From Veillonellaceae bacterium (lineage in GTDB: Bacteria > Bacillota > Negativicutes > Veillonellales > Dialisteraceae), in contig DAJPGA010000001.1 in the NCBI GenBank assembly GCA_025992895.1, positions 1,867,001-1,931,000 of the forward strand: a stretch of DNA of 64,000 bases, given 5' to 3'. Shown here piece after piece: positions 15,727 to 23,922 of this stretch. A model generated the notes under the pieces. The model saw only the letters and a list, made by a program, of their open reading frames with translations. It was not told the origin of the DNA and searched no databases. The stretch's first letter is position 1, and each line of letters starts with the position of its first letter. A program made the position numbers and the translations under genes.

Positions 15727-17382
15727 CTAAGGCACGTAGGCCCTCGTCGCATGGCCTAGTATGGATAAATGAAGATCCGTCAGAAGAGCCTTTCTGATCG
15801 GAAGGACCCTCCGTGTTTCTGTAAAGATATCTACTTCTGCTTCCTTGACGTTCTGGATGAGAACGGAAAGTTTTTCTTCCATTTCCGTCATGAATGCGAT
15901 TAATTTTTCTGCCTGTTTTATGTTCATTTCAACAACAGCGCGGATGGAATGATCTTCCCCGGAAAAAGCGGCTGCATAAGCAGGCATTCCGGAAGATGCT
16001 GTCTTGAGTTTGAAAAATGCCAGGATATTGTCGATGACCGGTACGGGTCTTCCGTCCATGACTCTTTCGACATAGAAAAGTCTCAGAACCATGAGGAGCG
16101 CCGAACAGCCTACGCCGAAATCAAGGCCGAGCCAGTAAGAAGCTGCGCCAAGATCCGTCATGTTGTCCAAAAGAAGACTCATCGGGAAGCATCCGCCCCA
16201 GTAAGCGGCAACCATGAGGACAAAGGATACGCGTGTATCTTTCAACCCGCGAAGGATTCCCTGAATCGGGGTGGAAATCGCGTCGAAGAGCTGCCATCCT
16301 GCGCTGTAGATCAGGAACTGTGCCGCAATGGCTGCGACAGCTGCATCATCCGTGTATACCATTCCGATGGAATGACGGAAGAAAAGCGTAAAGGAAACGG
16401 TCATAAGAGCGCCAGCCATCGCTGTGATGAAGCCGGCTTTTTTATAACGGCGTGCCAGGGAAATATCCCCTGCGCCTGCTGCTGTTGCAATCAGGATTGT
16501 CAGCGCCATGGAGCAGCTGACAGGAAGCATGTACACGAGACTTGCGAAGTTGTCCGCAATCTGGTAAGCCGCCAGCGTATCCGTGCTGTATCTGGCCAGG
16601 AATACGATGATCAGGCTGAAAAGACTCATTTCCATGAAAATGGACATGCCGCTCGGAACACCGACGACCAGGTATTCCTTCAGGTCTGCACTGCGGATTT
16701 TAAAGGAAGAGAAAATATTCTTTCCCATAAATTCCTTCGTGGTAAGAATCACTGCAAGGAAGAGTGCGAGAAGGCATCCGTACGTAATCATCGTAGCAAC
16801 GCCTGCACCGATACCGCCAAGTCTCGGGAATCCAAAGTGTCCGTAAATGAAGAGATAGTCAAGCACCGCATTCACTGGCGGAGCAATGAGGAAAAGCTTC
16901 ATGGAAACGGACGTGGATCCTGCCGTGTCTGTCAGACAGCGAAGCGGAATGATCAATGTCACGAAAGTCACGACACCCACCATAGAAAGCAGGTAGCCGC
17001 GGGCAATGTGTTCAACGGCCGGTTCAAGTGCAAGGTATTCCATCAGGTTGTCAACGAAAAGGAAGTAGCCTGCTGCAAAGACGGCGGAAATGAAAAGTCC
17101 GATCATAAGGCCTGTGCGGACAATCAGAGGAAGATCTTCCTTCTTCTTCTGTCCGAGAAGCTGTGCCATCATAGGCGTGCCCGCCATCAGAAGGCCGATA
17201 ATGGAAGCCAGGATCGGATAGAAAAGACCGGCTCCGACAGAAACTCCGGCCAGATCATCCGCACCTGCGTGACCTGCCATCGTTGTATTGATAAAGGTAA
17301 TGCCTGCCGTAGATACCTGAGCGACCAGGATCGGTATCATCACTGACAATAATTTTTTTATATCGTTTTTCACGAAAAACAT
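15727..17382 (-). CDS. MATE-family multidrug efflux transporter with C-terminal extension
   Basis: A Na+ or H+ driven exporter of cationic drugs or metabolites in the inner membrane. The first 450 or so residues hold the usual twelve spans in two bundles (PILVAQVSTAGITFINTTMAGHAGADDLAGVSVG at the N terminus; GWQLFDAISTPIQGILRGLKDTRV in the second half). At 551 residues it is about 90 longer than common MATE proteins. The extra soluble tail (SIRAVVEMNIKQAEKLIAFMTEMEEKLSVLI) is predicted helical and unassigned. GGAGAG lies 7 bases before the ATG. A short ORF overlapping an intrinsic terminator lies immediately upstream. Confidence 0.9.
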   Translation of the reverse strand: MFFVKNDIKKLLSVMIPILVAQVSTAGITFINTTMAGHAGADDLAGVSVGAGLFYPILASIIGLLMAGTPMMAQLLGQKKKEDLPLIVRTGLMIGLFISAVFAAGYFLFVDNLMEYLALEPAVEHIARGYLLSMVGVVTFVTLIIPLRCLTDTAGSTSVSMKLFLIAPPVNAVLDYLFIYGHFGFPRLGGIGAGVATMITYGCLLALFLAVILTTKEFMGKNIFSSFKIRSADLKEYLVVGVPSGMSIFMEMSLFSLIIVFLARYSTDTLAAYQIADNFASLVYMLPVSCSMALTILIATAAGAGDISLARRYKKAGFITAMAGALMTVSFTLFFRHSIGMVYTDDAAVAAIAAQFLIYSAGWQLFDAISTPIQGILRGLKDTRVSFVLMVAAYWGGCFPMSLLLDNMTDLGAASYWLGLDFGVGCSALLMVLRLFYVERVMDGRPVPVIDNILAFFKLKTASSGMPAYAAAFSGEDHSIRAVVEMNIKQAEKLIAFMTEMEEKLSVLIQNVKEAEVDIFTETRRVLPIRKALLTDLHLSILGHATRAYVP

Positions 17383-17406
17383 GTTTTCACTCTCCAGAAA
17401 ATTCCA

Positions 17407-17466
17407 TCAAAAAAAGACGCCTCGCAGCGTCTGATTCATCAGATATTCTATGGATGATTTAAACAT
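17407..17466 (-). promoter_or_regulatory. Putative leader peptide ORF overlapping a terminator ahead of the MATE gene
   Basis: An ATG at 17466, with AAAGGA 7 bases upstream, opens a 19-codon frame (MFKSSIEYLMNQTL..., stop TGA at 17407-17409). Its last third runs through both arms of the hairpin at 17416-17431 and through the T run. The MATE SD and ATG lie just beyond. A ribosome in this frame would block the hairpin, which is the arrangement of drug-induced attenuators. Translation is not proven. Confidence 0.4.
17409..17432 (-). terminator. Intrinsic terminator between the small gene and MATE
   Basis: On the minus strand AGACGC, a six-base loop and GCGTCT form the stem, followed by seven T. 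It lies 27 bases before the MATE start codon. Confidence 0.75.
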
Positions 17467-17501
17467 AAGCCTTTCCTTTACTGGTCGACAAAAGAAAGCG
17501 C

Positions 17502-17822
17502 TTAGATCCACTCGCTGCGCGGAGTTTCCTTCCACGCGAAATCATGAAAGGAAACCGGGCACCATAAAAAGCCGGATGCCCCGTCATTCAGTTGTTCCCG
17601 TTTTCCTTCAAGTCCGGAGGACCTGAGGGCCATAGCAGCCCATCCTCCTGCCCCGATGAATCCTTTAAAGAAGGATGTGAAAGGCGAAAGAATTCTTTTG
17701 AAGTTGAAGTTCACCCTGGACGGTACCAGAAGGTTGGCTCCTTCTACATAGAAAGAAGCCATGGCAAAAAGGATATACATGCTTCCGTACATCTCAAGAT
17801 CCATCAGGTCTTCAATTCTCAT
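17502..17822 (-). CDS. Small hypothetical protein, possibly membrane-associated
   Basis: A 106-residue frame with a strong SD (GGAGGGAAAGACG then ATG). The N-terminal half (MYGSMYILFAMASFYVEGANLL, then FNFKRILSPFTSFFKGFIGAGGWAAMAL) could form one or two membrane helices. The C-terminal quarter looks like poor protein sequence and may be out-of-frame readthrough of a degraded gene. It lies 35 bases before the leader ORF of the MATE gene. I recognise no family. Confidence 0.4.
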   Translation of the reverse strand: MRIEDLMDLEMYGSMYILFAMASFYVEGANLLVPSRVNFNFKRILSPFTSFFKGFIGAGGWAAMALRSSGLEGKREQLNDGASGFLWCPVSFHDFAWKETPRSEWI

Positions 17823-17981
17823 CGTCTTTCCCTCCTTCCTGTTATATGCAGATCCTCCTGCAAAAATTTATTTATTGTTTTTTTTAATACCTGTATATAG
17901 TATATCGCTATACCAAGAAAAAAGCAAATTTTTCTATATGTCGTTCTGTAAATCTTCTGTAAGTCTTTTCGATACTTCTCG

Positions 17982-18185
17982 TCAATTCAAAAAATTCCGT
18001 ATGAAGCCATATGGGATAGTATGAAGGAGTATGCGCCCAAAATAAAAAAGATGGCTTTGCTTTGCAATATATGTAAAAAGGGTTATTTTGAGGCCTTCTG
18101 CCGCGTCTTGGAAACCCTGCGGGGGGAGTCGCTTCTCCATGGTGGAATGCTCTCCATACCATATAAGTGTCTCTTCATCATTCAT
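17982..18185 (-). CDS. Doubtful small ORF, possibly a gene remnant
   Basis: A 67-codon frame with AGGAG 7 bases ahead of its ATG. The product starts MNDEETLIWYGEHSTMEKRLPPQG and has no recognisable domain. The good SD is the only positive evidence. Composition and isolation suggest a remnant or chance frame. Confidence 0.2.
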   Translation of the reverse strand: MNDEETLIWYGEHSTMEKRLPPQGFQDAAEGLKITLFTYIAKQSHLFYFGRILLHTIPYGFIRNFLN

Positions 18186-18380
18186 TTATAGACTCCTCGG
18201 GCAGTATCCAAAGAAATAATATTCTATGACAGTTTATGACTGCATACCATATTTGTCGCAGATGACAGACGGGAACCCCGATGTTATTCGCCCAGTCTTA
18301 ATAGAAGAAATGCATAAGCTTCACTTTTCTGTAAAGGTTTGTTGGTTTTTGAACTATTATCAAAAGGTGTTTTCTATTGA

Positions 18381-18402
18381 TTCATACCCTTTATGCTATA
18401 AT
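18381..18402 (+). promoter_or_regulatory. Promoter of the polyamine-island LysR gene
   Basis: TATTGA-like -35 bases near 18375, then TGCTATAAT, an extended -10 with TATAAT at 18397-18402. The 16-base string CCCTTTATGCTATAAT is identical to that at 26378-26393 ahead of the second speF. Confidence 0.55.
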
Positions 18403-18562
18403 ACAGTCGAATAAATCTATTTTAGTCGAAAACGATTCAGTTAAGGGTTCACTCTATACTGCATCTATTCCTTTGATTTGCACGATATTTGCTGATTGAT
18501 CCGGATTGGGACCTGTTTTCAGGACGCAGAACCGGTAAATCTAAAATCATACGAGGTTCAAG

Positions 18563-19471
18563 ATGAAAATAAACTTTACCTCTCTTATGTATTTTCAGAA
18601 AGTGGCTGAACTGGAACACCTGACAAAAGCTGCCGAAGCGCTCCATATTGCTCAGCCGGCGCTGTCCAGAACGATCCGCAGTATGGAGGAAGAACTGGAT
18701 GTCTCGCTTTTTACCCATCAGGGCCGCAATATTCATCTGACGCGAGATGGACACATCCTTCTTAAATACGCTAACAAGATTTTAGGATCACTCGATGACC
18801 TCCGTCAGGAACTGCAGGACTCCAGAGATCTTCAGCAGCTCACTGTAAAGCTTGCCATCATGTCATCAAGCAGGTTAATCCCGGCCTTTCTAATGAAATT
18901 CAAGGAAGAGCATCCCGAAACCATTTTAGAAATTGTCCCGCAAAACAGTGACTCGGCCAATGCCTCGAAAACGGACCTGACTTTATTTTCAAGCCTGAAA
19001 CATGTTGATAATGACCATACAATCACTTTGTTCCGTGAGAACCTTGTTATGGTTTTCCCGGCGGGAACACCTTATGCCCATCTTCCCTATGTAAATCTTC
19101 ATGATCTTTCTGATATGGATTTCATTATGCCTCCTAAGGGATTTCTCCTTAGAAACACAGTCGAGGCCTACTGCAAAAAAGCCGGATTTACCCCAAAGGT
19201 CATTCTAGAAAGTAACAACCCGGATACTGTTGGCGAATTTATCAGAGCCGGTCTCGGCATTGCCCTCGTTCCGCAAATGACATGGCACAACGCACAAATT
19301 CATAATGTCGCACTCCCTGTTGGTGATCAGGAATGTCATCGTGATCTGAACATCTCCTGGAAAACAAACTCCAAGCTATCCCTGAGTGCTGTTCTCCTCC
19401 GTGAATACATCGTCGATCACTTCTGGGAATTTGTCAGAGATAATGCCAACAAAACATTCCCGATGCAATAA
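18563..19471 (+). CDS. LysR-type transcriptional regulator next to the speF-potE operon
   Basis: A 302-residue regulator with an N-terminal helix-turn-helix (LEHLTKAAEALHIAQPALSRTIRSMEEEL) and a periplasmic-binding-protein-like effector domain (VKLAIMSSSRLIPAFLMKFKEEHPETILEIV near 95; PKGFLLRNTVEAYCKKAGF near 195). GAGGT precedes the ATG. It has its own promoter and two terminators behind it, so it is not co-transcribed with speF. Adjacency suggests that it controls polyamine genes, but no shared operator was confirmed. It resembles CynR/CysL-like members generally. Confidence 0.85.
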   Translation: MKINFTSLMYFQKVAELEHLTKAAEALHIAQPALSRTIRSMEEELDVSLFTHQGRNIHLTRDGHILLKYANKILGSLDDLRQELQDSRDLQQLTVKLAIMSSSRLIPAFLMKFKEEHPETILEIVPQNSDSANASKTDLTLFSSLKHVDNDHTITLFRENLVMVFPAGTPYAHLPYVNLHDLSDMDFIMPPKGFLLRNTVEAYCKKAGFTPKVILESNNPDTVGEFIRAGLGIALVPQMTWHNAQIHNVALPVGDQECHRDLNISWKTNSKLSLSAVLLREYIVDHFWEFVRDNANKTFPMQ

Positions 19472-19500
19472 AAACCTCCAGCCTTTTGGGAGGTTTTTTT
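19471..19500 (+). terminator. Terminator of the LysR gene
   Basis: AAAACCTCC, a loop, GGGAGGTTTTTTT; directly after the stop codon. Confidence 0.85.
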
Positions 19501-19541
19501 GCTCTGACAAGGATGACAGATCCTATATAAATTTTGTTCTC

Positions 19542-19577
19542 AACAGCTCTTCAATACATATTGAAGGGCTGTTTTTA
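19542..19577 (+). terminator. Second terminator-like hairpin
   Basis: AACAGCTCTTCAAT and ATTGAAGGGCTGTT pair with one mismatch and end in TTTTT. It probably backs up the preceding terminator. Confidence 0.6.
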
Positions 19578-20108
19578 TGTTTAAATCTGTACCTGTTCAT
19601 AGTAAGAAATTCTCTTCTGAATTCTATAACATTTCAGTAATGACTTATAGTACATATTGATAAGTTTTTAATTCTTAAAGCAGTATTAGCAAGATTTTAT
19701 TCATTTCATTACAGAATCATCTTCGAAGTCCACTGTTATATCCTACACTCTCCTCATTTATGTCCGTGATTTCTACTCTTCGCCTTGCATTTCCCATCTC
19801 CCATTTTCTTCGTATTTATCGATTATCCAAGGTTCTATTCATCTTCTCTTCTCCACATCCCGGGTATTTCAGCCATGATTGGTATCTATTTGTATATAGG
19901 TTTACCACATTGTTACATCTTATAACATTTTTGTTATGCAATACATTTCCACGTGCTTTATTAACAATATTGTGATACTTCCTCATTTTATTCTAATCGG
20001 TTTCTAAAATGGTATTGGAATCAATTCCCTCTTGTAACTATCATAAGGCCAGATGAAGCATTAATCATCACATGAGGACGCTGCCGTGACGTGCACACAT
20101 GGCTCATG
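19578..20108 (+). other. AT-rich region upstream of the first speF
   Basis: About 530 bp without a credible gene. It must hold the promoter of speF-potE, but no convincing -35/-10 pair stands out. Candidates include TGTGATACT near 19970. A perfect GGAATCAATTCC palindrome lies near 20018. A 5-codon ATG frame at 20072 has no SD. Confidence 0.4.
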
Positions 20109-22323
20109 CATCCAGATTCACATTCAGAGGGAGGTTTCCATGTTGAACCAGTTAAAAATCGCTTATACAAAGAAAGCTCTGGAAATTTTCGGTTCCGTCA
20201 AGGGCCGTGGCATTGTTGATGTCAATGATACCGATTTCACCGATATCGCATCTGTCGTTATGACGGATGATGATGAAGACCGTTTTGTCTTCGATAAAGA
20301 AATGCTCTTTTCTTTCAATATCCCTGTCTTCTTCATCAAAACGAAGGCCGGCCTTGTAGATGATTCTGTCATCGGCAAGGTATACCGCGTCATCGATCTC
20401 AATGAAACGGATCATGCTTTCTATGACCGTCAGATCGAAAGCGCTGCTTCCCATTACGAAGACGCTATTCTTCCTCCTTTCTTCAAGGATCTCAAGAAGT
20501 ATGTTGAAAACGGTTATTCCCAGTTCGACTGCCCAGGCCATCAGGGCGGCGCTTTCTTCAGGAAGCATCCGGCCGGACGCGCTTTCTATGATTTCTTCGG
20601 TGAGAATACCTTCAGGGCTGATCTTTGCAACGCCGATGTTGCCATGGGCGATCTCCTCATCCATGAAGGCCCGGCACTTGCTGCACAGAAGCATGCGGCA
20701 CGCGTCTACAACGCTGACAAGACGTACTTCGTTCTGAACGGCACTTCCACTTCCAACAAGGTTGTACTGAATGCTGTCCTCACTCCGGGCGACATCGTTC
20801 TCTTCGACAGGAACAATCATAAGTCTGTCGATCACGGCGCTCTTGTCATTGCCGGCGCAACTCCTGTTTATCTGGAAACGGCAAGAAATGCCTTCGGCTC
20901 CATCGGCGGCATCCTTGACCACTGCTTCAATGAGGATTACATCAGAAAGCTCGTCGCTGAGAAGGATCCTGTCAAGGCAAAGGCTAAGCGCCCGATCCGC
21001 CTGGCTGTCATCCAGCTTGGCACGTATGACGGATGCATTTACAACGCCCGCCAGGTTGTTGACCGCATCGGCCATCTCTGCGATTACATCTTCTTCGACT
21101 CTGCCTGGGTCGGTTATGAGGAATTCATTCCGATGATGAAGGACTGCAGCCCGCTTCTTCTCGACCTTGGTCCGGAAGACCCCGGCATTTTCGTCAGCCA
21201 GTCTGTCCATAAGCAGCAGGCCGGCTTCTCCATGACTTCCATGGTCCATAAGAAGGATGCCCACATCAAGGGACAGGGCCGCTACGTTCCTCATAAGCGC
21301 GTCAACAATGCTTTCATGATGCATGCTTCCACTTCCCCGCTCTACCAGCTCTTCGCAGCTCTTGATGTCAATGCCAAGATGCACGAAGGCGAAGCAGGCA
21401 AAAAGCTCTGGGCAGATGCTGTGAAGCTTGTCATCAATACGCGCAAGCAGGTCCTCCGCAACTGCCATTACATCCGTCCGCTCGTTCCGCCTGTTGTCTA
21501 CGGCAAGAAGTGGGAAGACGGCAATACCGACAAGATGGCAAACGACATGAACTACTGGGCTTTCGAACCGGGTGCCAAATGGCATGGTTTCGAAGGCTAT
21601 GCCAAGGGCCAGTACTTCATCGACCCGATGAAGCTGCAGTTCGTTACGGCCGGCATTGACGTGGAACACGGCGGATACGAGAAGTTCGGCATCCCGGGCA
21701 ATATCCTTGCCAACTATCTGCGTGAAAACGGCATCATTCCTGAAAAGTGCGACCTGAATGATATCCTCTTCCTCATGACTCCGGCTGAAACAGCGACCAA
21801 GATGGATGACCTTGTTGCCAAGCTTGTACGCTTTGAAAAGCTCATCGATGAGGATGCTCCGATGTCCGAAGTGCTCCCGAGCATTTACAAGGCTTACCAG
21901 GATAAGTACAAAGGATACACCATCCGCCGTCTCTGCCAGGAAATGCATGATTTCTACAAGGACCGCGAAGTATCCACGCTGCAGAAGGAACTCTTCCTGA
22001 AGGATTACTTCCCGAAGTATGTCATGAATCCGCAGGAAGCACAATACGAATTCATGAGAGGCCATGGCGAACTCGTAGACCTTGCCGAGGCTGAAGGAAG
22101 AACAGCTCTGGAAGGCGCTCTCCCCTATCCACCAGGAGTCATCTGCGTACATGCCGGTGAAGCATGGACCAAGACGGCTGTTGCCTACTTCTTAGACCTC
22201 GTGGAAGGGATCAACCAGCTCCCGGGCTTTGCTCCTGAAATCCAGGGTGTCTATGTCCAGGAAGGCGAAGACGGCCTGAAGCACGCTTACGGATATGTCC
22301 TCAAAAAGGAATTTGAAAAATAA
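20109..22323 (+). repeat. Direct repeat copy 1 (speF cassette)
   Basis: This 2215-bp block recurs at 26510-28724, 6401 bases downstream in the same orientation. By eye I find four base differences: one in the 31-bp leader and three in the gene. Similarity begins 31 bp before the ATG and stops at the TAA. Confidence 0.9.
20140..22323 (+). CDS. speF: Inducible-type ornithine decarboxylase, copy 1
   Basis: Decarboxylates ornithine to putrescine, using up a proton. The 727-residue protein matches the length and motifs of E. coli SpeC/SpeF rather than lysine or arginine decarboxylases: an N-terminal wing domain (about 1-115), SQFDCPGHQGGAFFRKHP, FFDSAWVGYEEF with the aspartate facing the cofactor ring, and SQSVHKQQAGFSMTSMVHKK with the PLP lysine. 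The start at 20140 follows GGGAGGTTTCC. potE follows 66 bases later, the classic speF-potE pair. Codon use is strongly biased, as in highly expressed genes. It differs from copy 2 by Asn versus Asp in KWEDGNTDK. Confidence 0.93.
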   Translation: MLNQLKIAYTKKALEIFGSVKGRGIVDVNDTDFTDIASVVMTDDDEDRFVFDKEMLFSFNIPVFFIKTKAGLVDDSVIGKVYRVIDLNETDHAFYDRQIESAASHYEDAILPPFFKDLKKYVENGYSQFDCPGHQGGAFFRKHPAGRAFYDFFGENTFRADLCNADVAMGDLLIHEGPALAAQKHAARVYNADKTYFVLNGTSTSNKVVLNAVLTPGDIVLFDRNNHKSVDHGALVIAGATPVYLETARNAFGSIGGILDHCFNEDYIRKLVAEKDPVKAKAKRPIRLAVIQLGTYDGCIYNARQVVDRIGHLCDYIFFDSAWVGYEEFIPMMKDCSPLLLDLGPEDPGIFVSQSVHKQQAGFSMTSMVHKKDAHIKGQGRYVPHKRVNNAFMMHASTSPLYQLFAALDVNAKMHEGEAGKKLWADAVKLVINTRKQVLRNCHYIRPLVPPVVYGKKWEDGNTDKMANDMNYWAFEPGAKWHGFEGYAKGQYFIDPMKLQFVTAGIDVEHGGYEKFGIPGNILANYLRENGIIPEKCDLNDILFLMTPAETATKMDDLVAKLVRFEKLIDEDAPMSEVLPSIYKAYQDKYKGYTIRRLCQEMHDFYKDREVSTLQKELFLKDYFPKYVMNPQEAQYEFMRGHGELVDLAEAEGRTALEGALPYPPGVICVHAGEAWTKTAVAYFLDLVEGINQLPGFAPEIQGVYVQEGEDGLKHAYGYVLKKEFEK

Positions 22324-22341
22324 TACAGCAAGGGTGGAAAT

Positions 22342-22362
22342 GGGCTTCCACGACGGAAGCCC
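22342..22362 (+). promoter_or_regulatory. Hairpin between speF and potE
   Basis: GGGCTTCC-ACGAC-GGAAGCCC is a perfect 8-bp stem without a T run, placed 18 bases after the speF stop and 27 before potE. It could stabilise the speF message or mark a processing point. Confidence 0.5.
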
Positions 22363-22389
22363 GGATCCCTCCCAATCAAGGAGGTAATC

Positions 22390-23751
22390 ATGAGTAACAG
22401 CTCAAATAAGATGAGCGTATTCCAGCTGACCATTTTAACAGCGGTCAATATGATGGGCTCCGGCATCATCATGCTGCCATCCAAGCTGGCACAGGTCGGC
22501 GCGCTCTCCATCGTTTCCTGGCTCGTAACTGCCGTAGGTTCCATGTGTCTGGCATACGTTTTCGCAAAATGCGGCATGTATGCTAAAAAAGGCGGCGGCA
22601 TGGGCGGTTATGCCGAATACTCTTTCGGGAAAGCCGGCAACTTCATGGCAAACTATACTTACGGCGTTTCACTGATTTTTGCAAATACTGCTATCGCCAT
22701 TTCTGCCGTAGGTTATGCACTCGGATTCCTGAATAAATCTCTCGATCCTATTATGACCTGCGCCGCTACCATCTTCACACTCTGGCTGGCTACCGTCCTG
22801 AACTTTGGCGGCGCTAAATACACCGGCCGCGTTTCCTCCATCACCGTATGGGGCGTCATCATTCCATGTATCGGTCTTGCACTGATCGGATGGTTCTGGT
22901 TCTCTCCTTCCATGTACATTGCTAACTGGAACGTACATGACATGAGCTTTGGCAGCGCTGCTATCAATGCTATTACCATGACTTTGTGGGCATTCCTCGG
23001 AATGGAATCTGCGTGCGCCAATGCAGATTCCGTTGATAATCCGGAAACGAACGTGCCGAAGGCCGTTCTTGGCGGAACACTGATTGCCGCAGCCTGCTAC
23101 ATCGTTTCCACCAACATCATCTTCGGCATTATTCCTTCTGAAGATCTTGTCCGCAGTTCTGCTCCATTCGGACTTGTATTTGCTCACATGTTCGGACCGA
23201 CAGTCGGCCGCATTATCATGGGTCTCATGGTTCTCTCCTGCTTTGGTTCCCTGCTTGGCTGGCAGTTCACCATTGCCAATGTATTCAAGGCAGGCAGTGA
23301 TGTAGGATATTTCCCTGCATTCATGAAGAAAATCACATCTACTGAAACTCCATTGATCGGCATGGTAACCATTACCGTTATTCAGTCCCTCTTCTCGCTG
23401 ATGACCATCAGCCCGACACTGAATGATCAGTTTGAAACTCTCGTCAATCTGGCCGTCATTACGAATATCATTCCGTACCTGCTCTGTATGGCAGCTATCG
23501 TCGTCATCATGAAAGCGGTCAACCACTTGGGCTCCGAACTGAAAACGACTAAATTCATTGCATTCGTTGCCTCTATTTACAGCTTGTATGCCTGCTATGC
23601 TTCCGGATTCGAAGCAATGACATACGGCGCTATCGTCACCTTCTTCGGCTGGACACTTTATGGTCTGGTTTCCGATAAATTCGATCTTGATAAAGCCGAA
23701 GCCGACAACAAGGCCATTGAAGAAGCCGCTGCAGAAGCAGCAAAACAATAA
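22390..23751 (+). CDS. potE: Ornithine/putrescine antiporter PotE
   Basis: An APC-family inner-membrane antiporter that brings in ornithine and exports putrescine. With SpeF it can raise cytoplasmic pH and generate proton motive force. It has 453 residues and about twelve spans. The blocks QLTILTAVNMMGSGIIMLPSKLAQVG, GGMGGYAEYSFGKAGNFMANYTYGVSL, ITVWGVIIPCIGLALIGWFWFSPS and TLWAFLGMESACANADSVDNPE read almost like E. coli PotE. GGAGG precedes the ATG. A short Ala/Glu-rich cytoplasmic tail ends the protein. The stop is followed by a strong terminator. Confidence 0.95.
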   Translation: MSNSSNKMSVFQLTILTAVNMMGSGIIMLPSKLAQVGALSIVSWLVTAVGSMCLAYVFAKCGMYAKKGGGMGGYAEYSFGKAGNFMANYTYGVSLIFANTAIAISAVGYALGFLNKSLDPIMTCAATIFTLWLATVLNFGGAKYTGRVSSITVWGVIIPCIGLALIGWFWFSPSMYIANWNVHDMSFGSAAINAITMTLWAFLGMESACANADSVDNPETNVPKAVLGGTLIAAACYIVSTNIIFGIIPSEDLVRSSAPFGLVFAHMFGPTVGRIIMGLMVLSCFGSLLGWQFTIANVFKAGSDVGYFPAFMKKITSTETPLIGMVTITVIQSLFSLMTISPTLNDQFETLVNLAVITNIIPYLLCMAAIVVIMKAVNHLGSELKTTKFIAFVASIYSLYACYASGFEAMTYGAIVTFFGWTLYGLVSDKFDLDKAEADNKAIEEAAAEAAKQ

Positions 23752-23798
23752 GCAATAGTAACTTCAACTAATCAATTACCATCATCTCCATCCTTTAT

Positions 23799-23836
23799 AA
23801 AGCACCGCCCTCTCGATCGGGTGGTGCTTCTTTTTT
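23799..23836 (+). terminator. Terminator of speF-potE
   Basis: AAGCACCGCCC, a 7-base loop and CGGGTGGTGCTT form a long stem followed by CTTTTTT. Confidence 0.9.
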
Positions 23837-23880
23837 GTCCGATTGATGTTTCGGATTGATTTCAGGATCCTGACAAACTA

Positions 23881-23913
23881 AAAAGGCGGCATCACCTGAA
23901 TGATGATGCCGCC
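23881..23913 (-). terminator. Terminator of the divergent decarboxylase
   Basis: On the minus strand GGCGGCATCA pairs with TGATGCCGCC and runs into TTTTTAG, 10 bases beyond the stop. Confidence 0.85.
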
Positions 23914-23922
23914 CAGCTCGCG

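Larger units (their letters stand above)
17823..18562. other. 740-bp AT-rich intergenic region
   Basis: It separates the minus-strand small gene from the plus-strand LysR gene. It contains the LysR promoter (18381-18402), a TATACT-containing AT-rich stretch near 17895 that probably starts the small gene, and a doubtful 67-codon minus-strand frame. No RNA gene or repeat is evident. Confidence 0.5.

Noticed and set aside
20072-20089. A five-codon ATG frame upstream of the first speF, considered as a leader peptide
   Set aside because: No SD, too short, and no pairing structure around it.
20152-22152. A 666-codon open frame antisense to speF (and its twin at 26553-28553)
   Set aside because: It follows from the strong codon bias of speF on the other strand; it has no SD and its product resembles nothing, while the sense frame is a clear enzyme.
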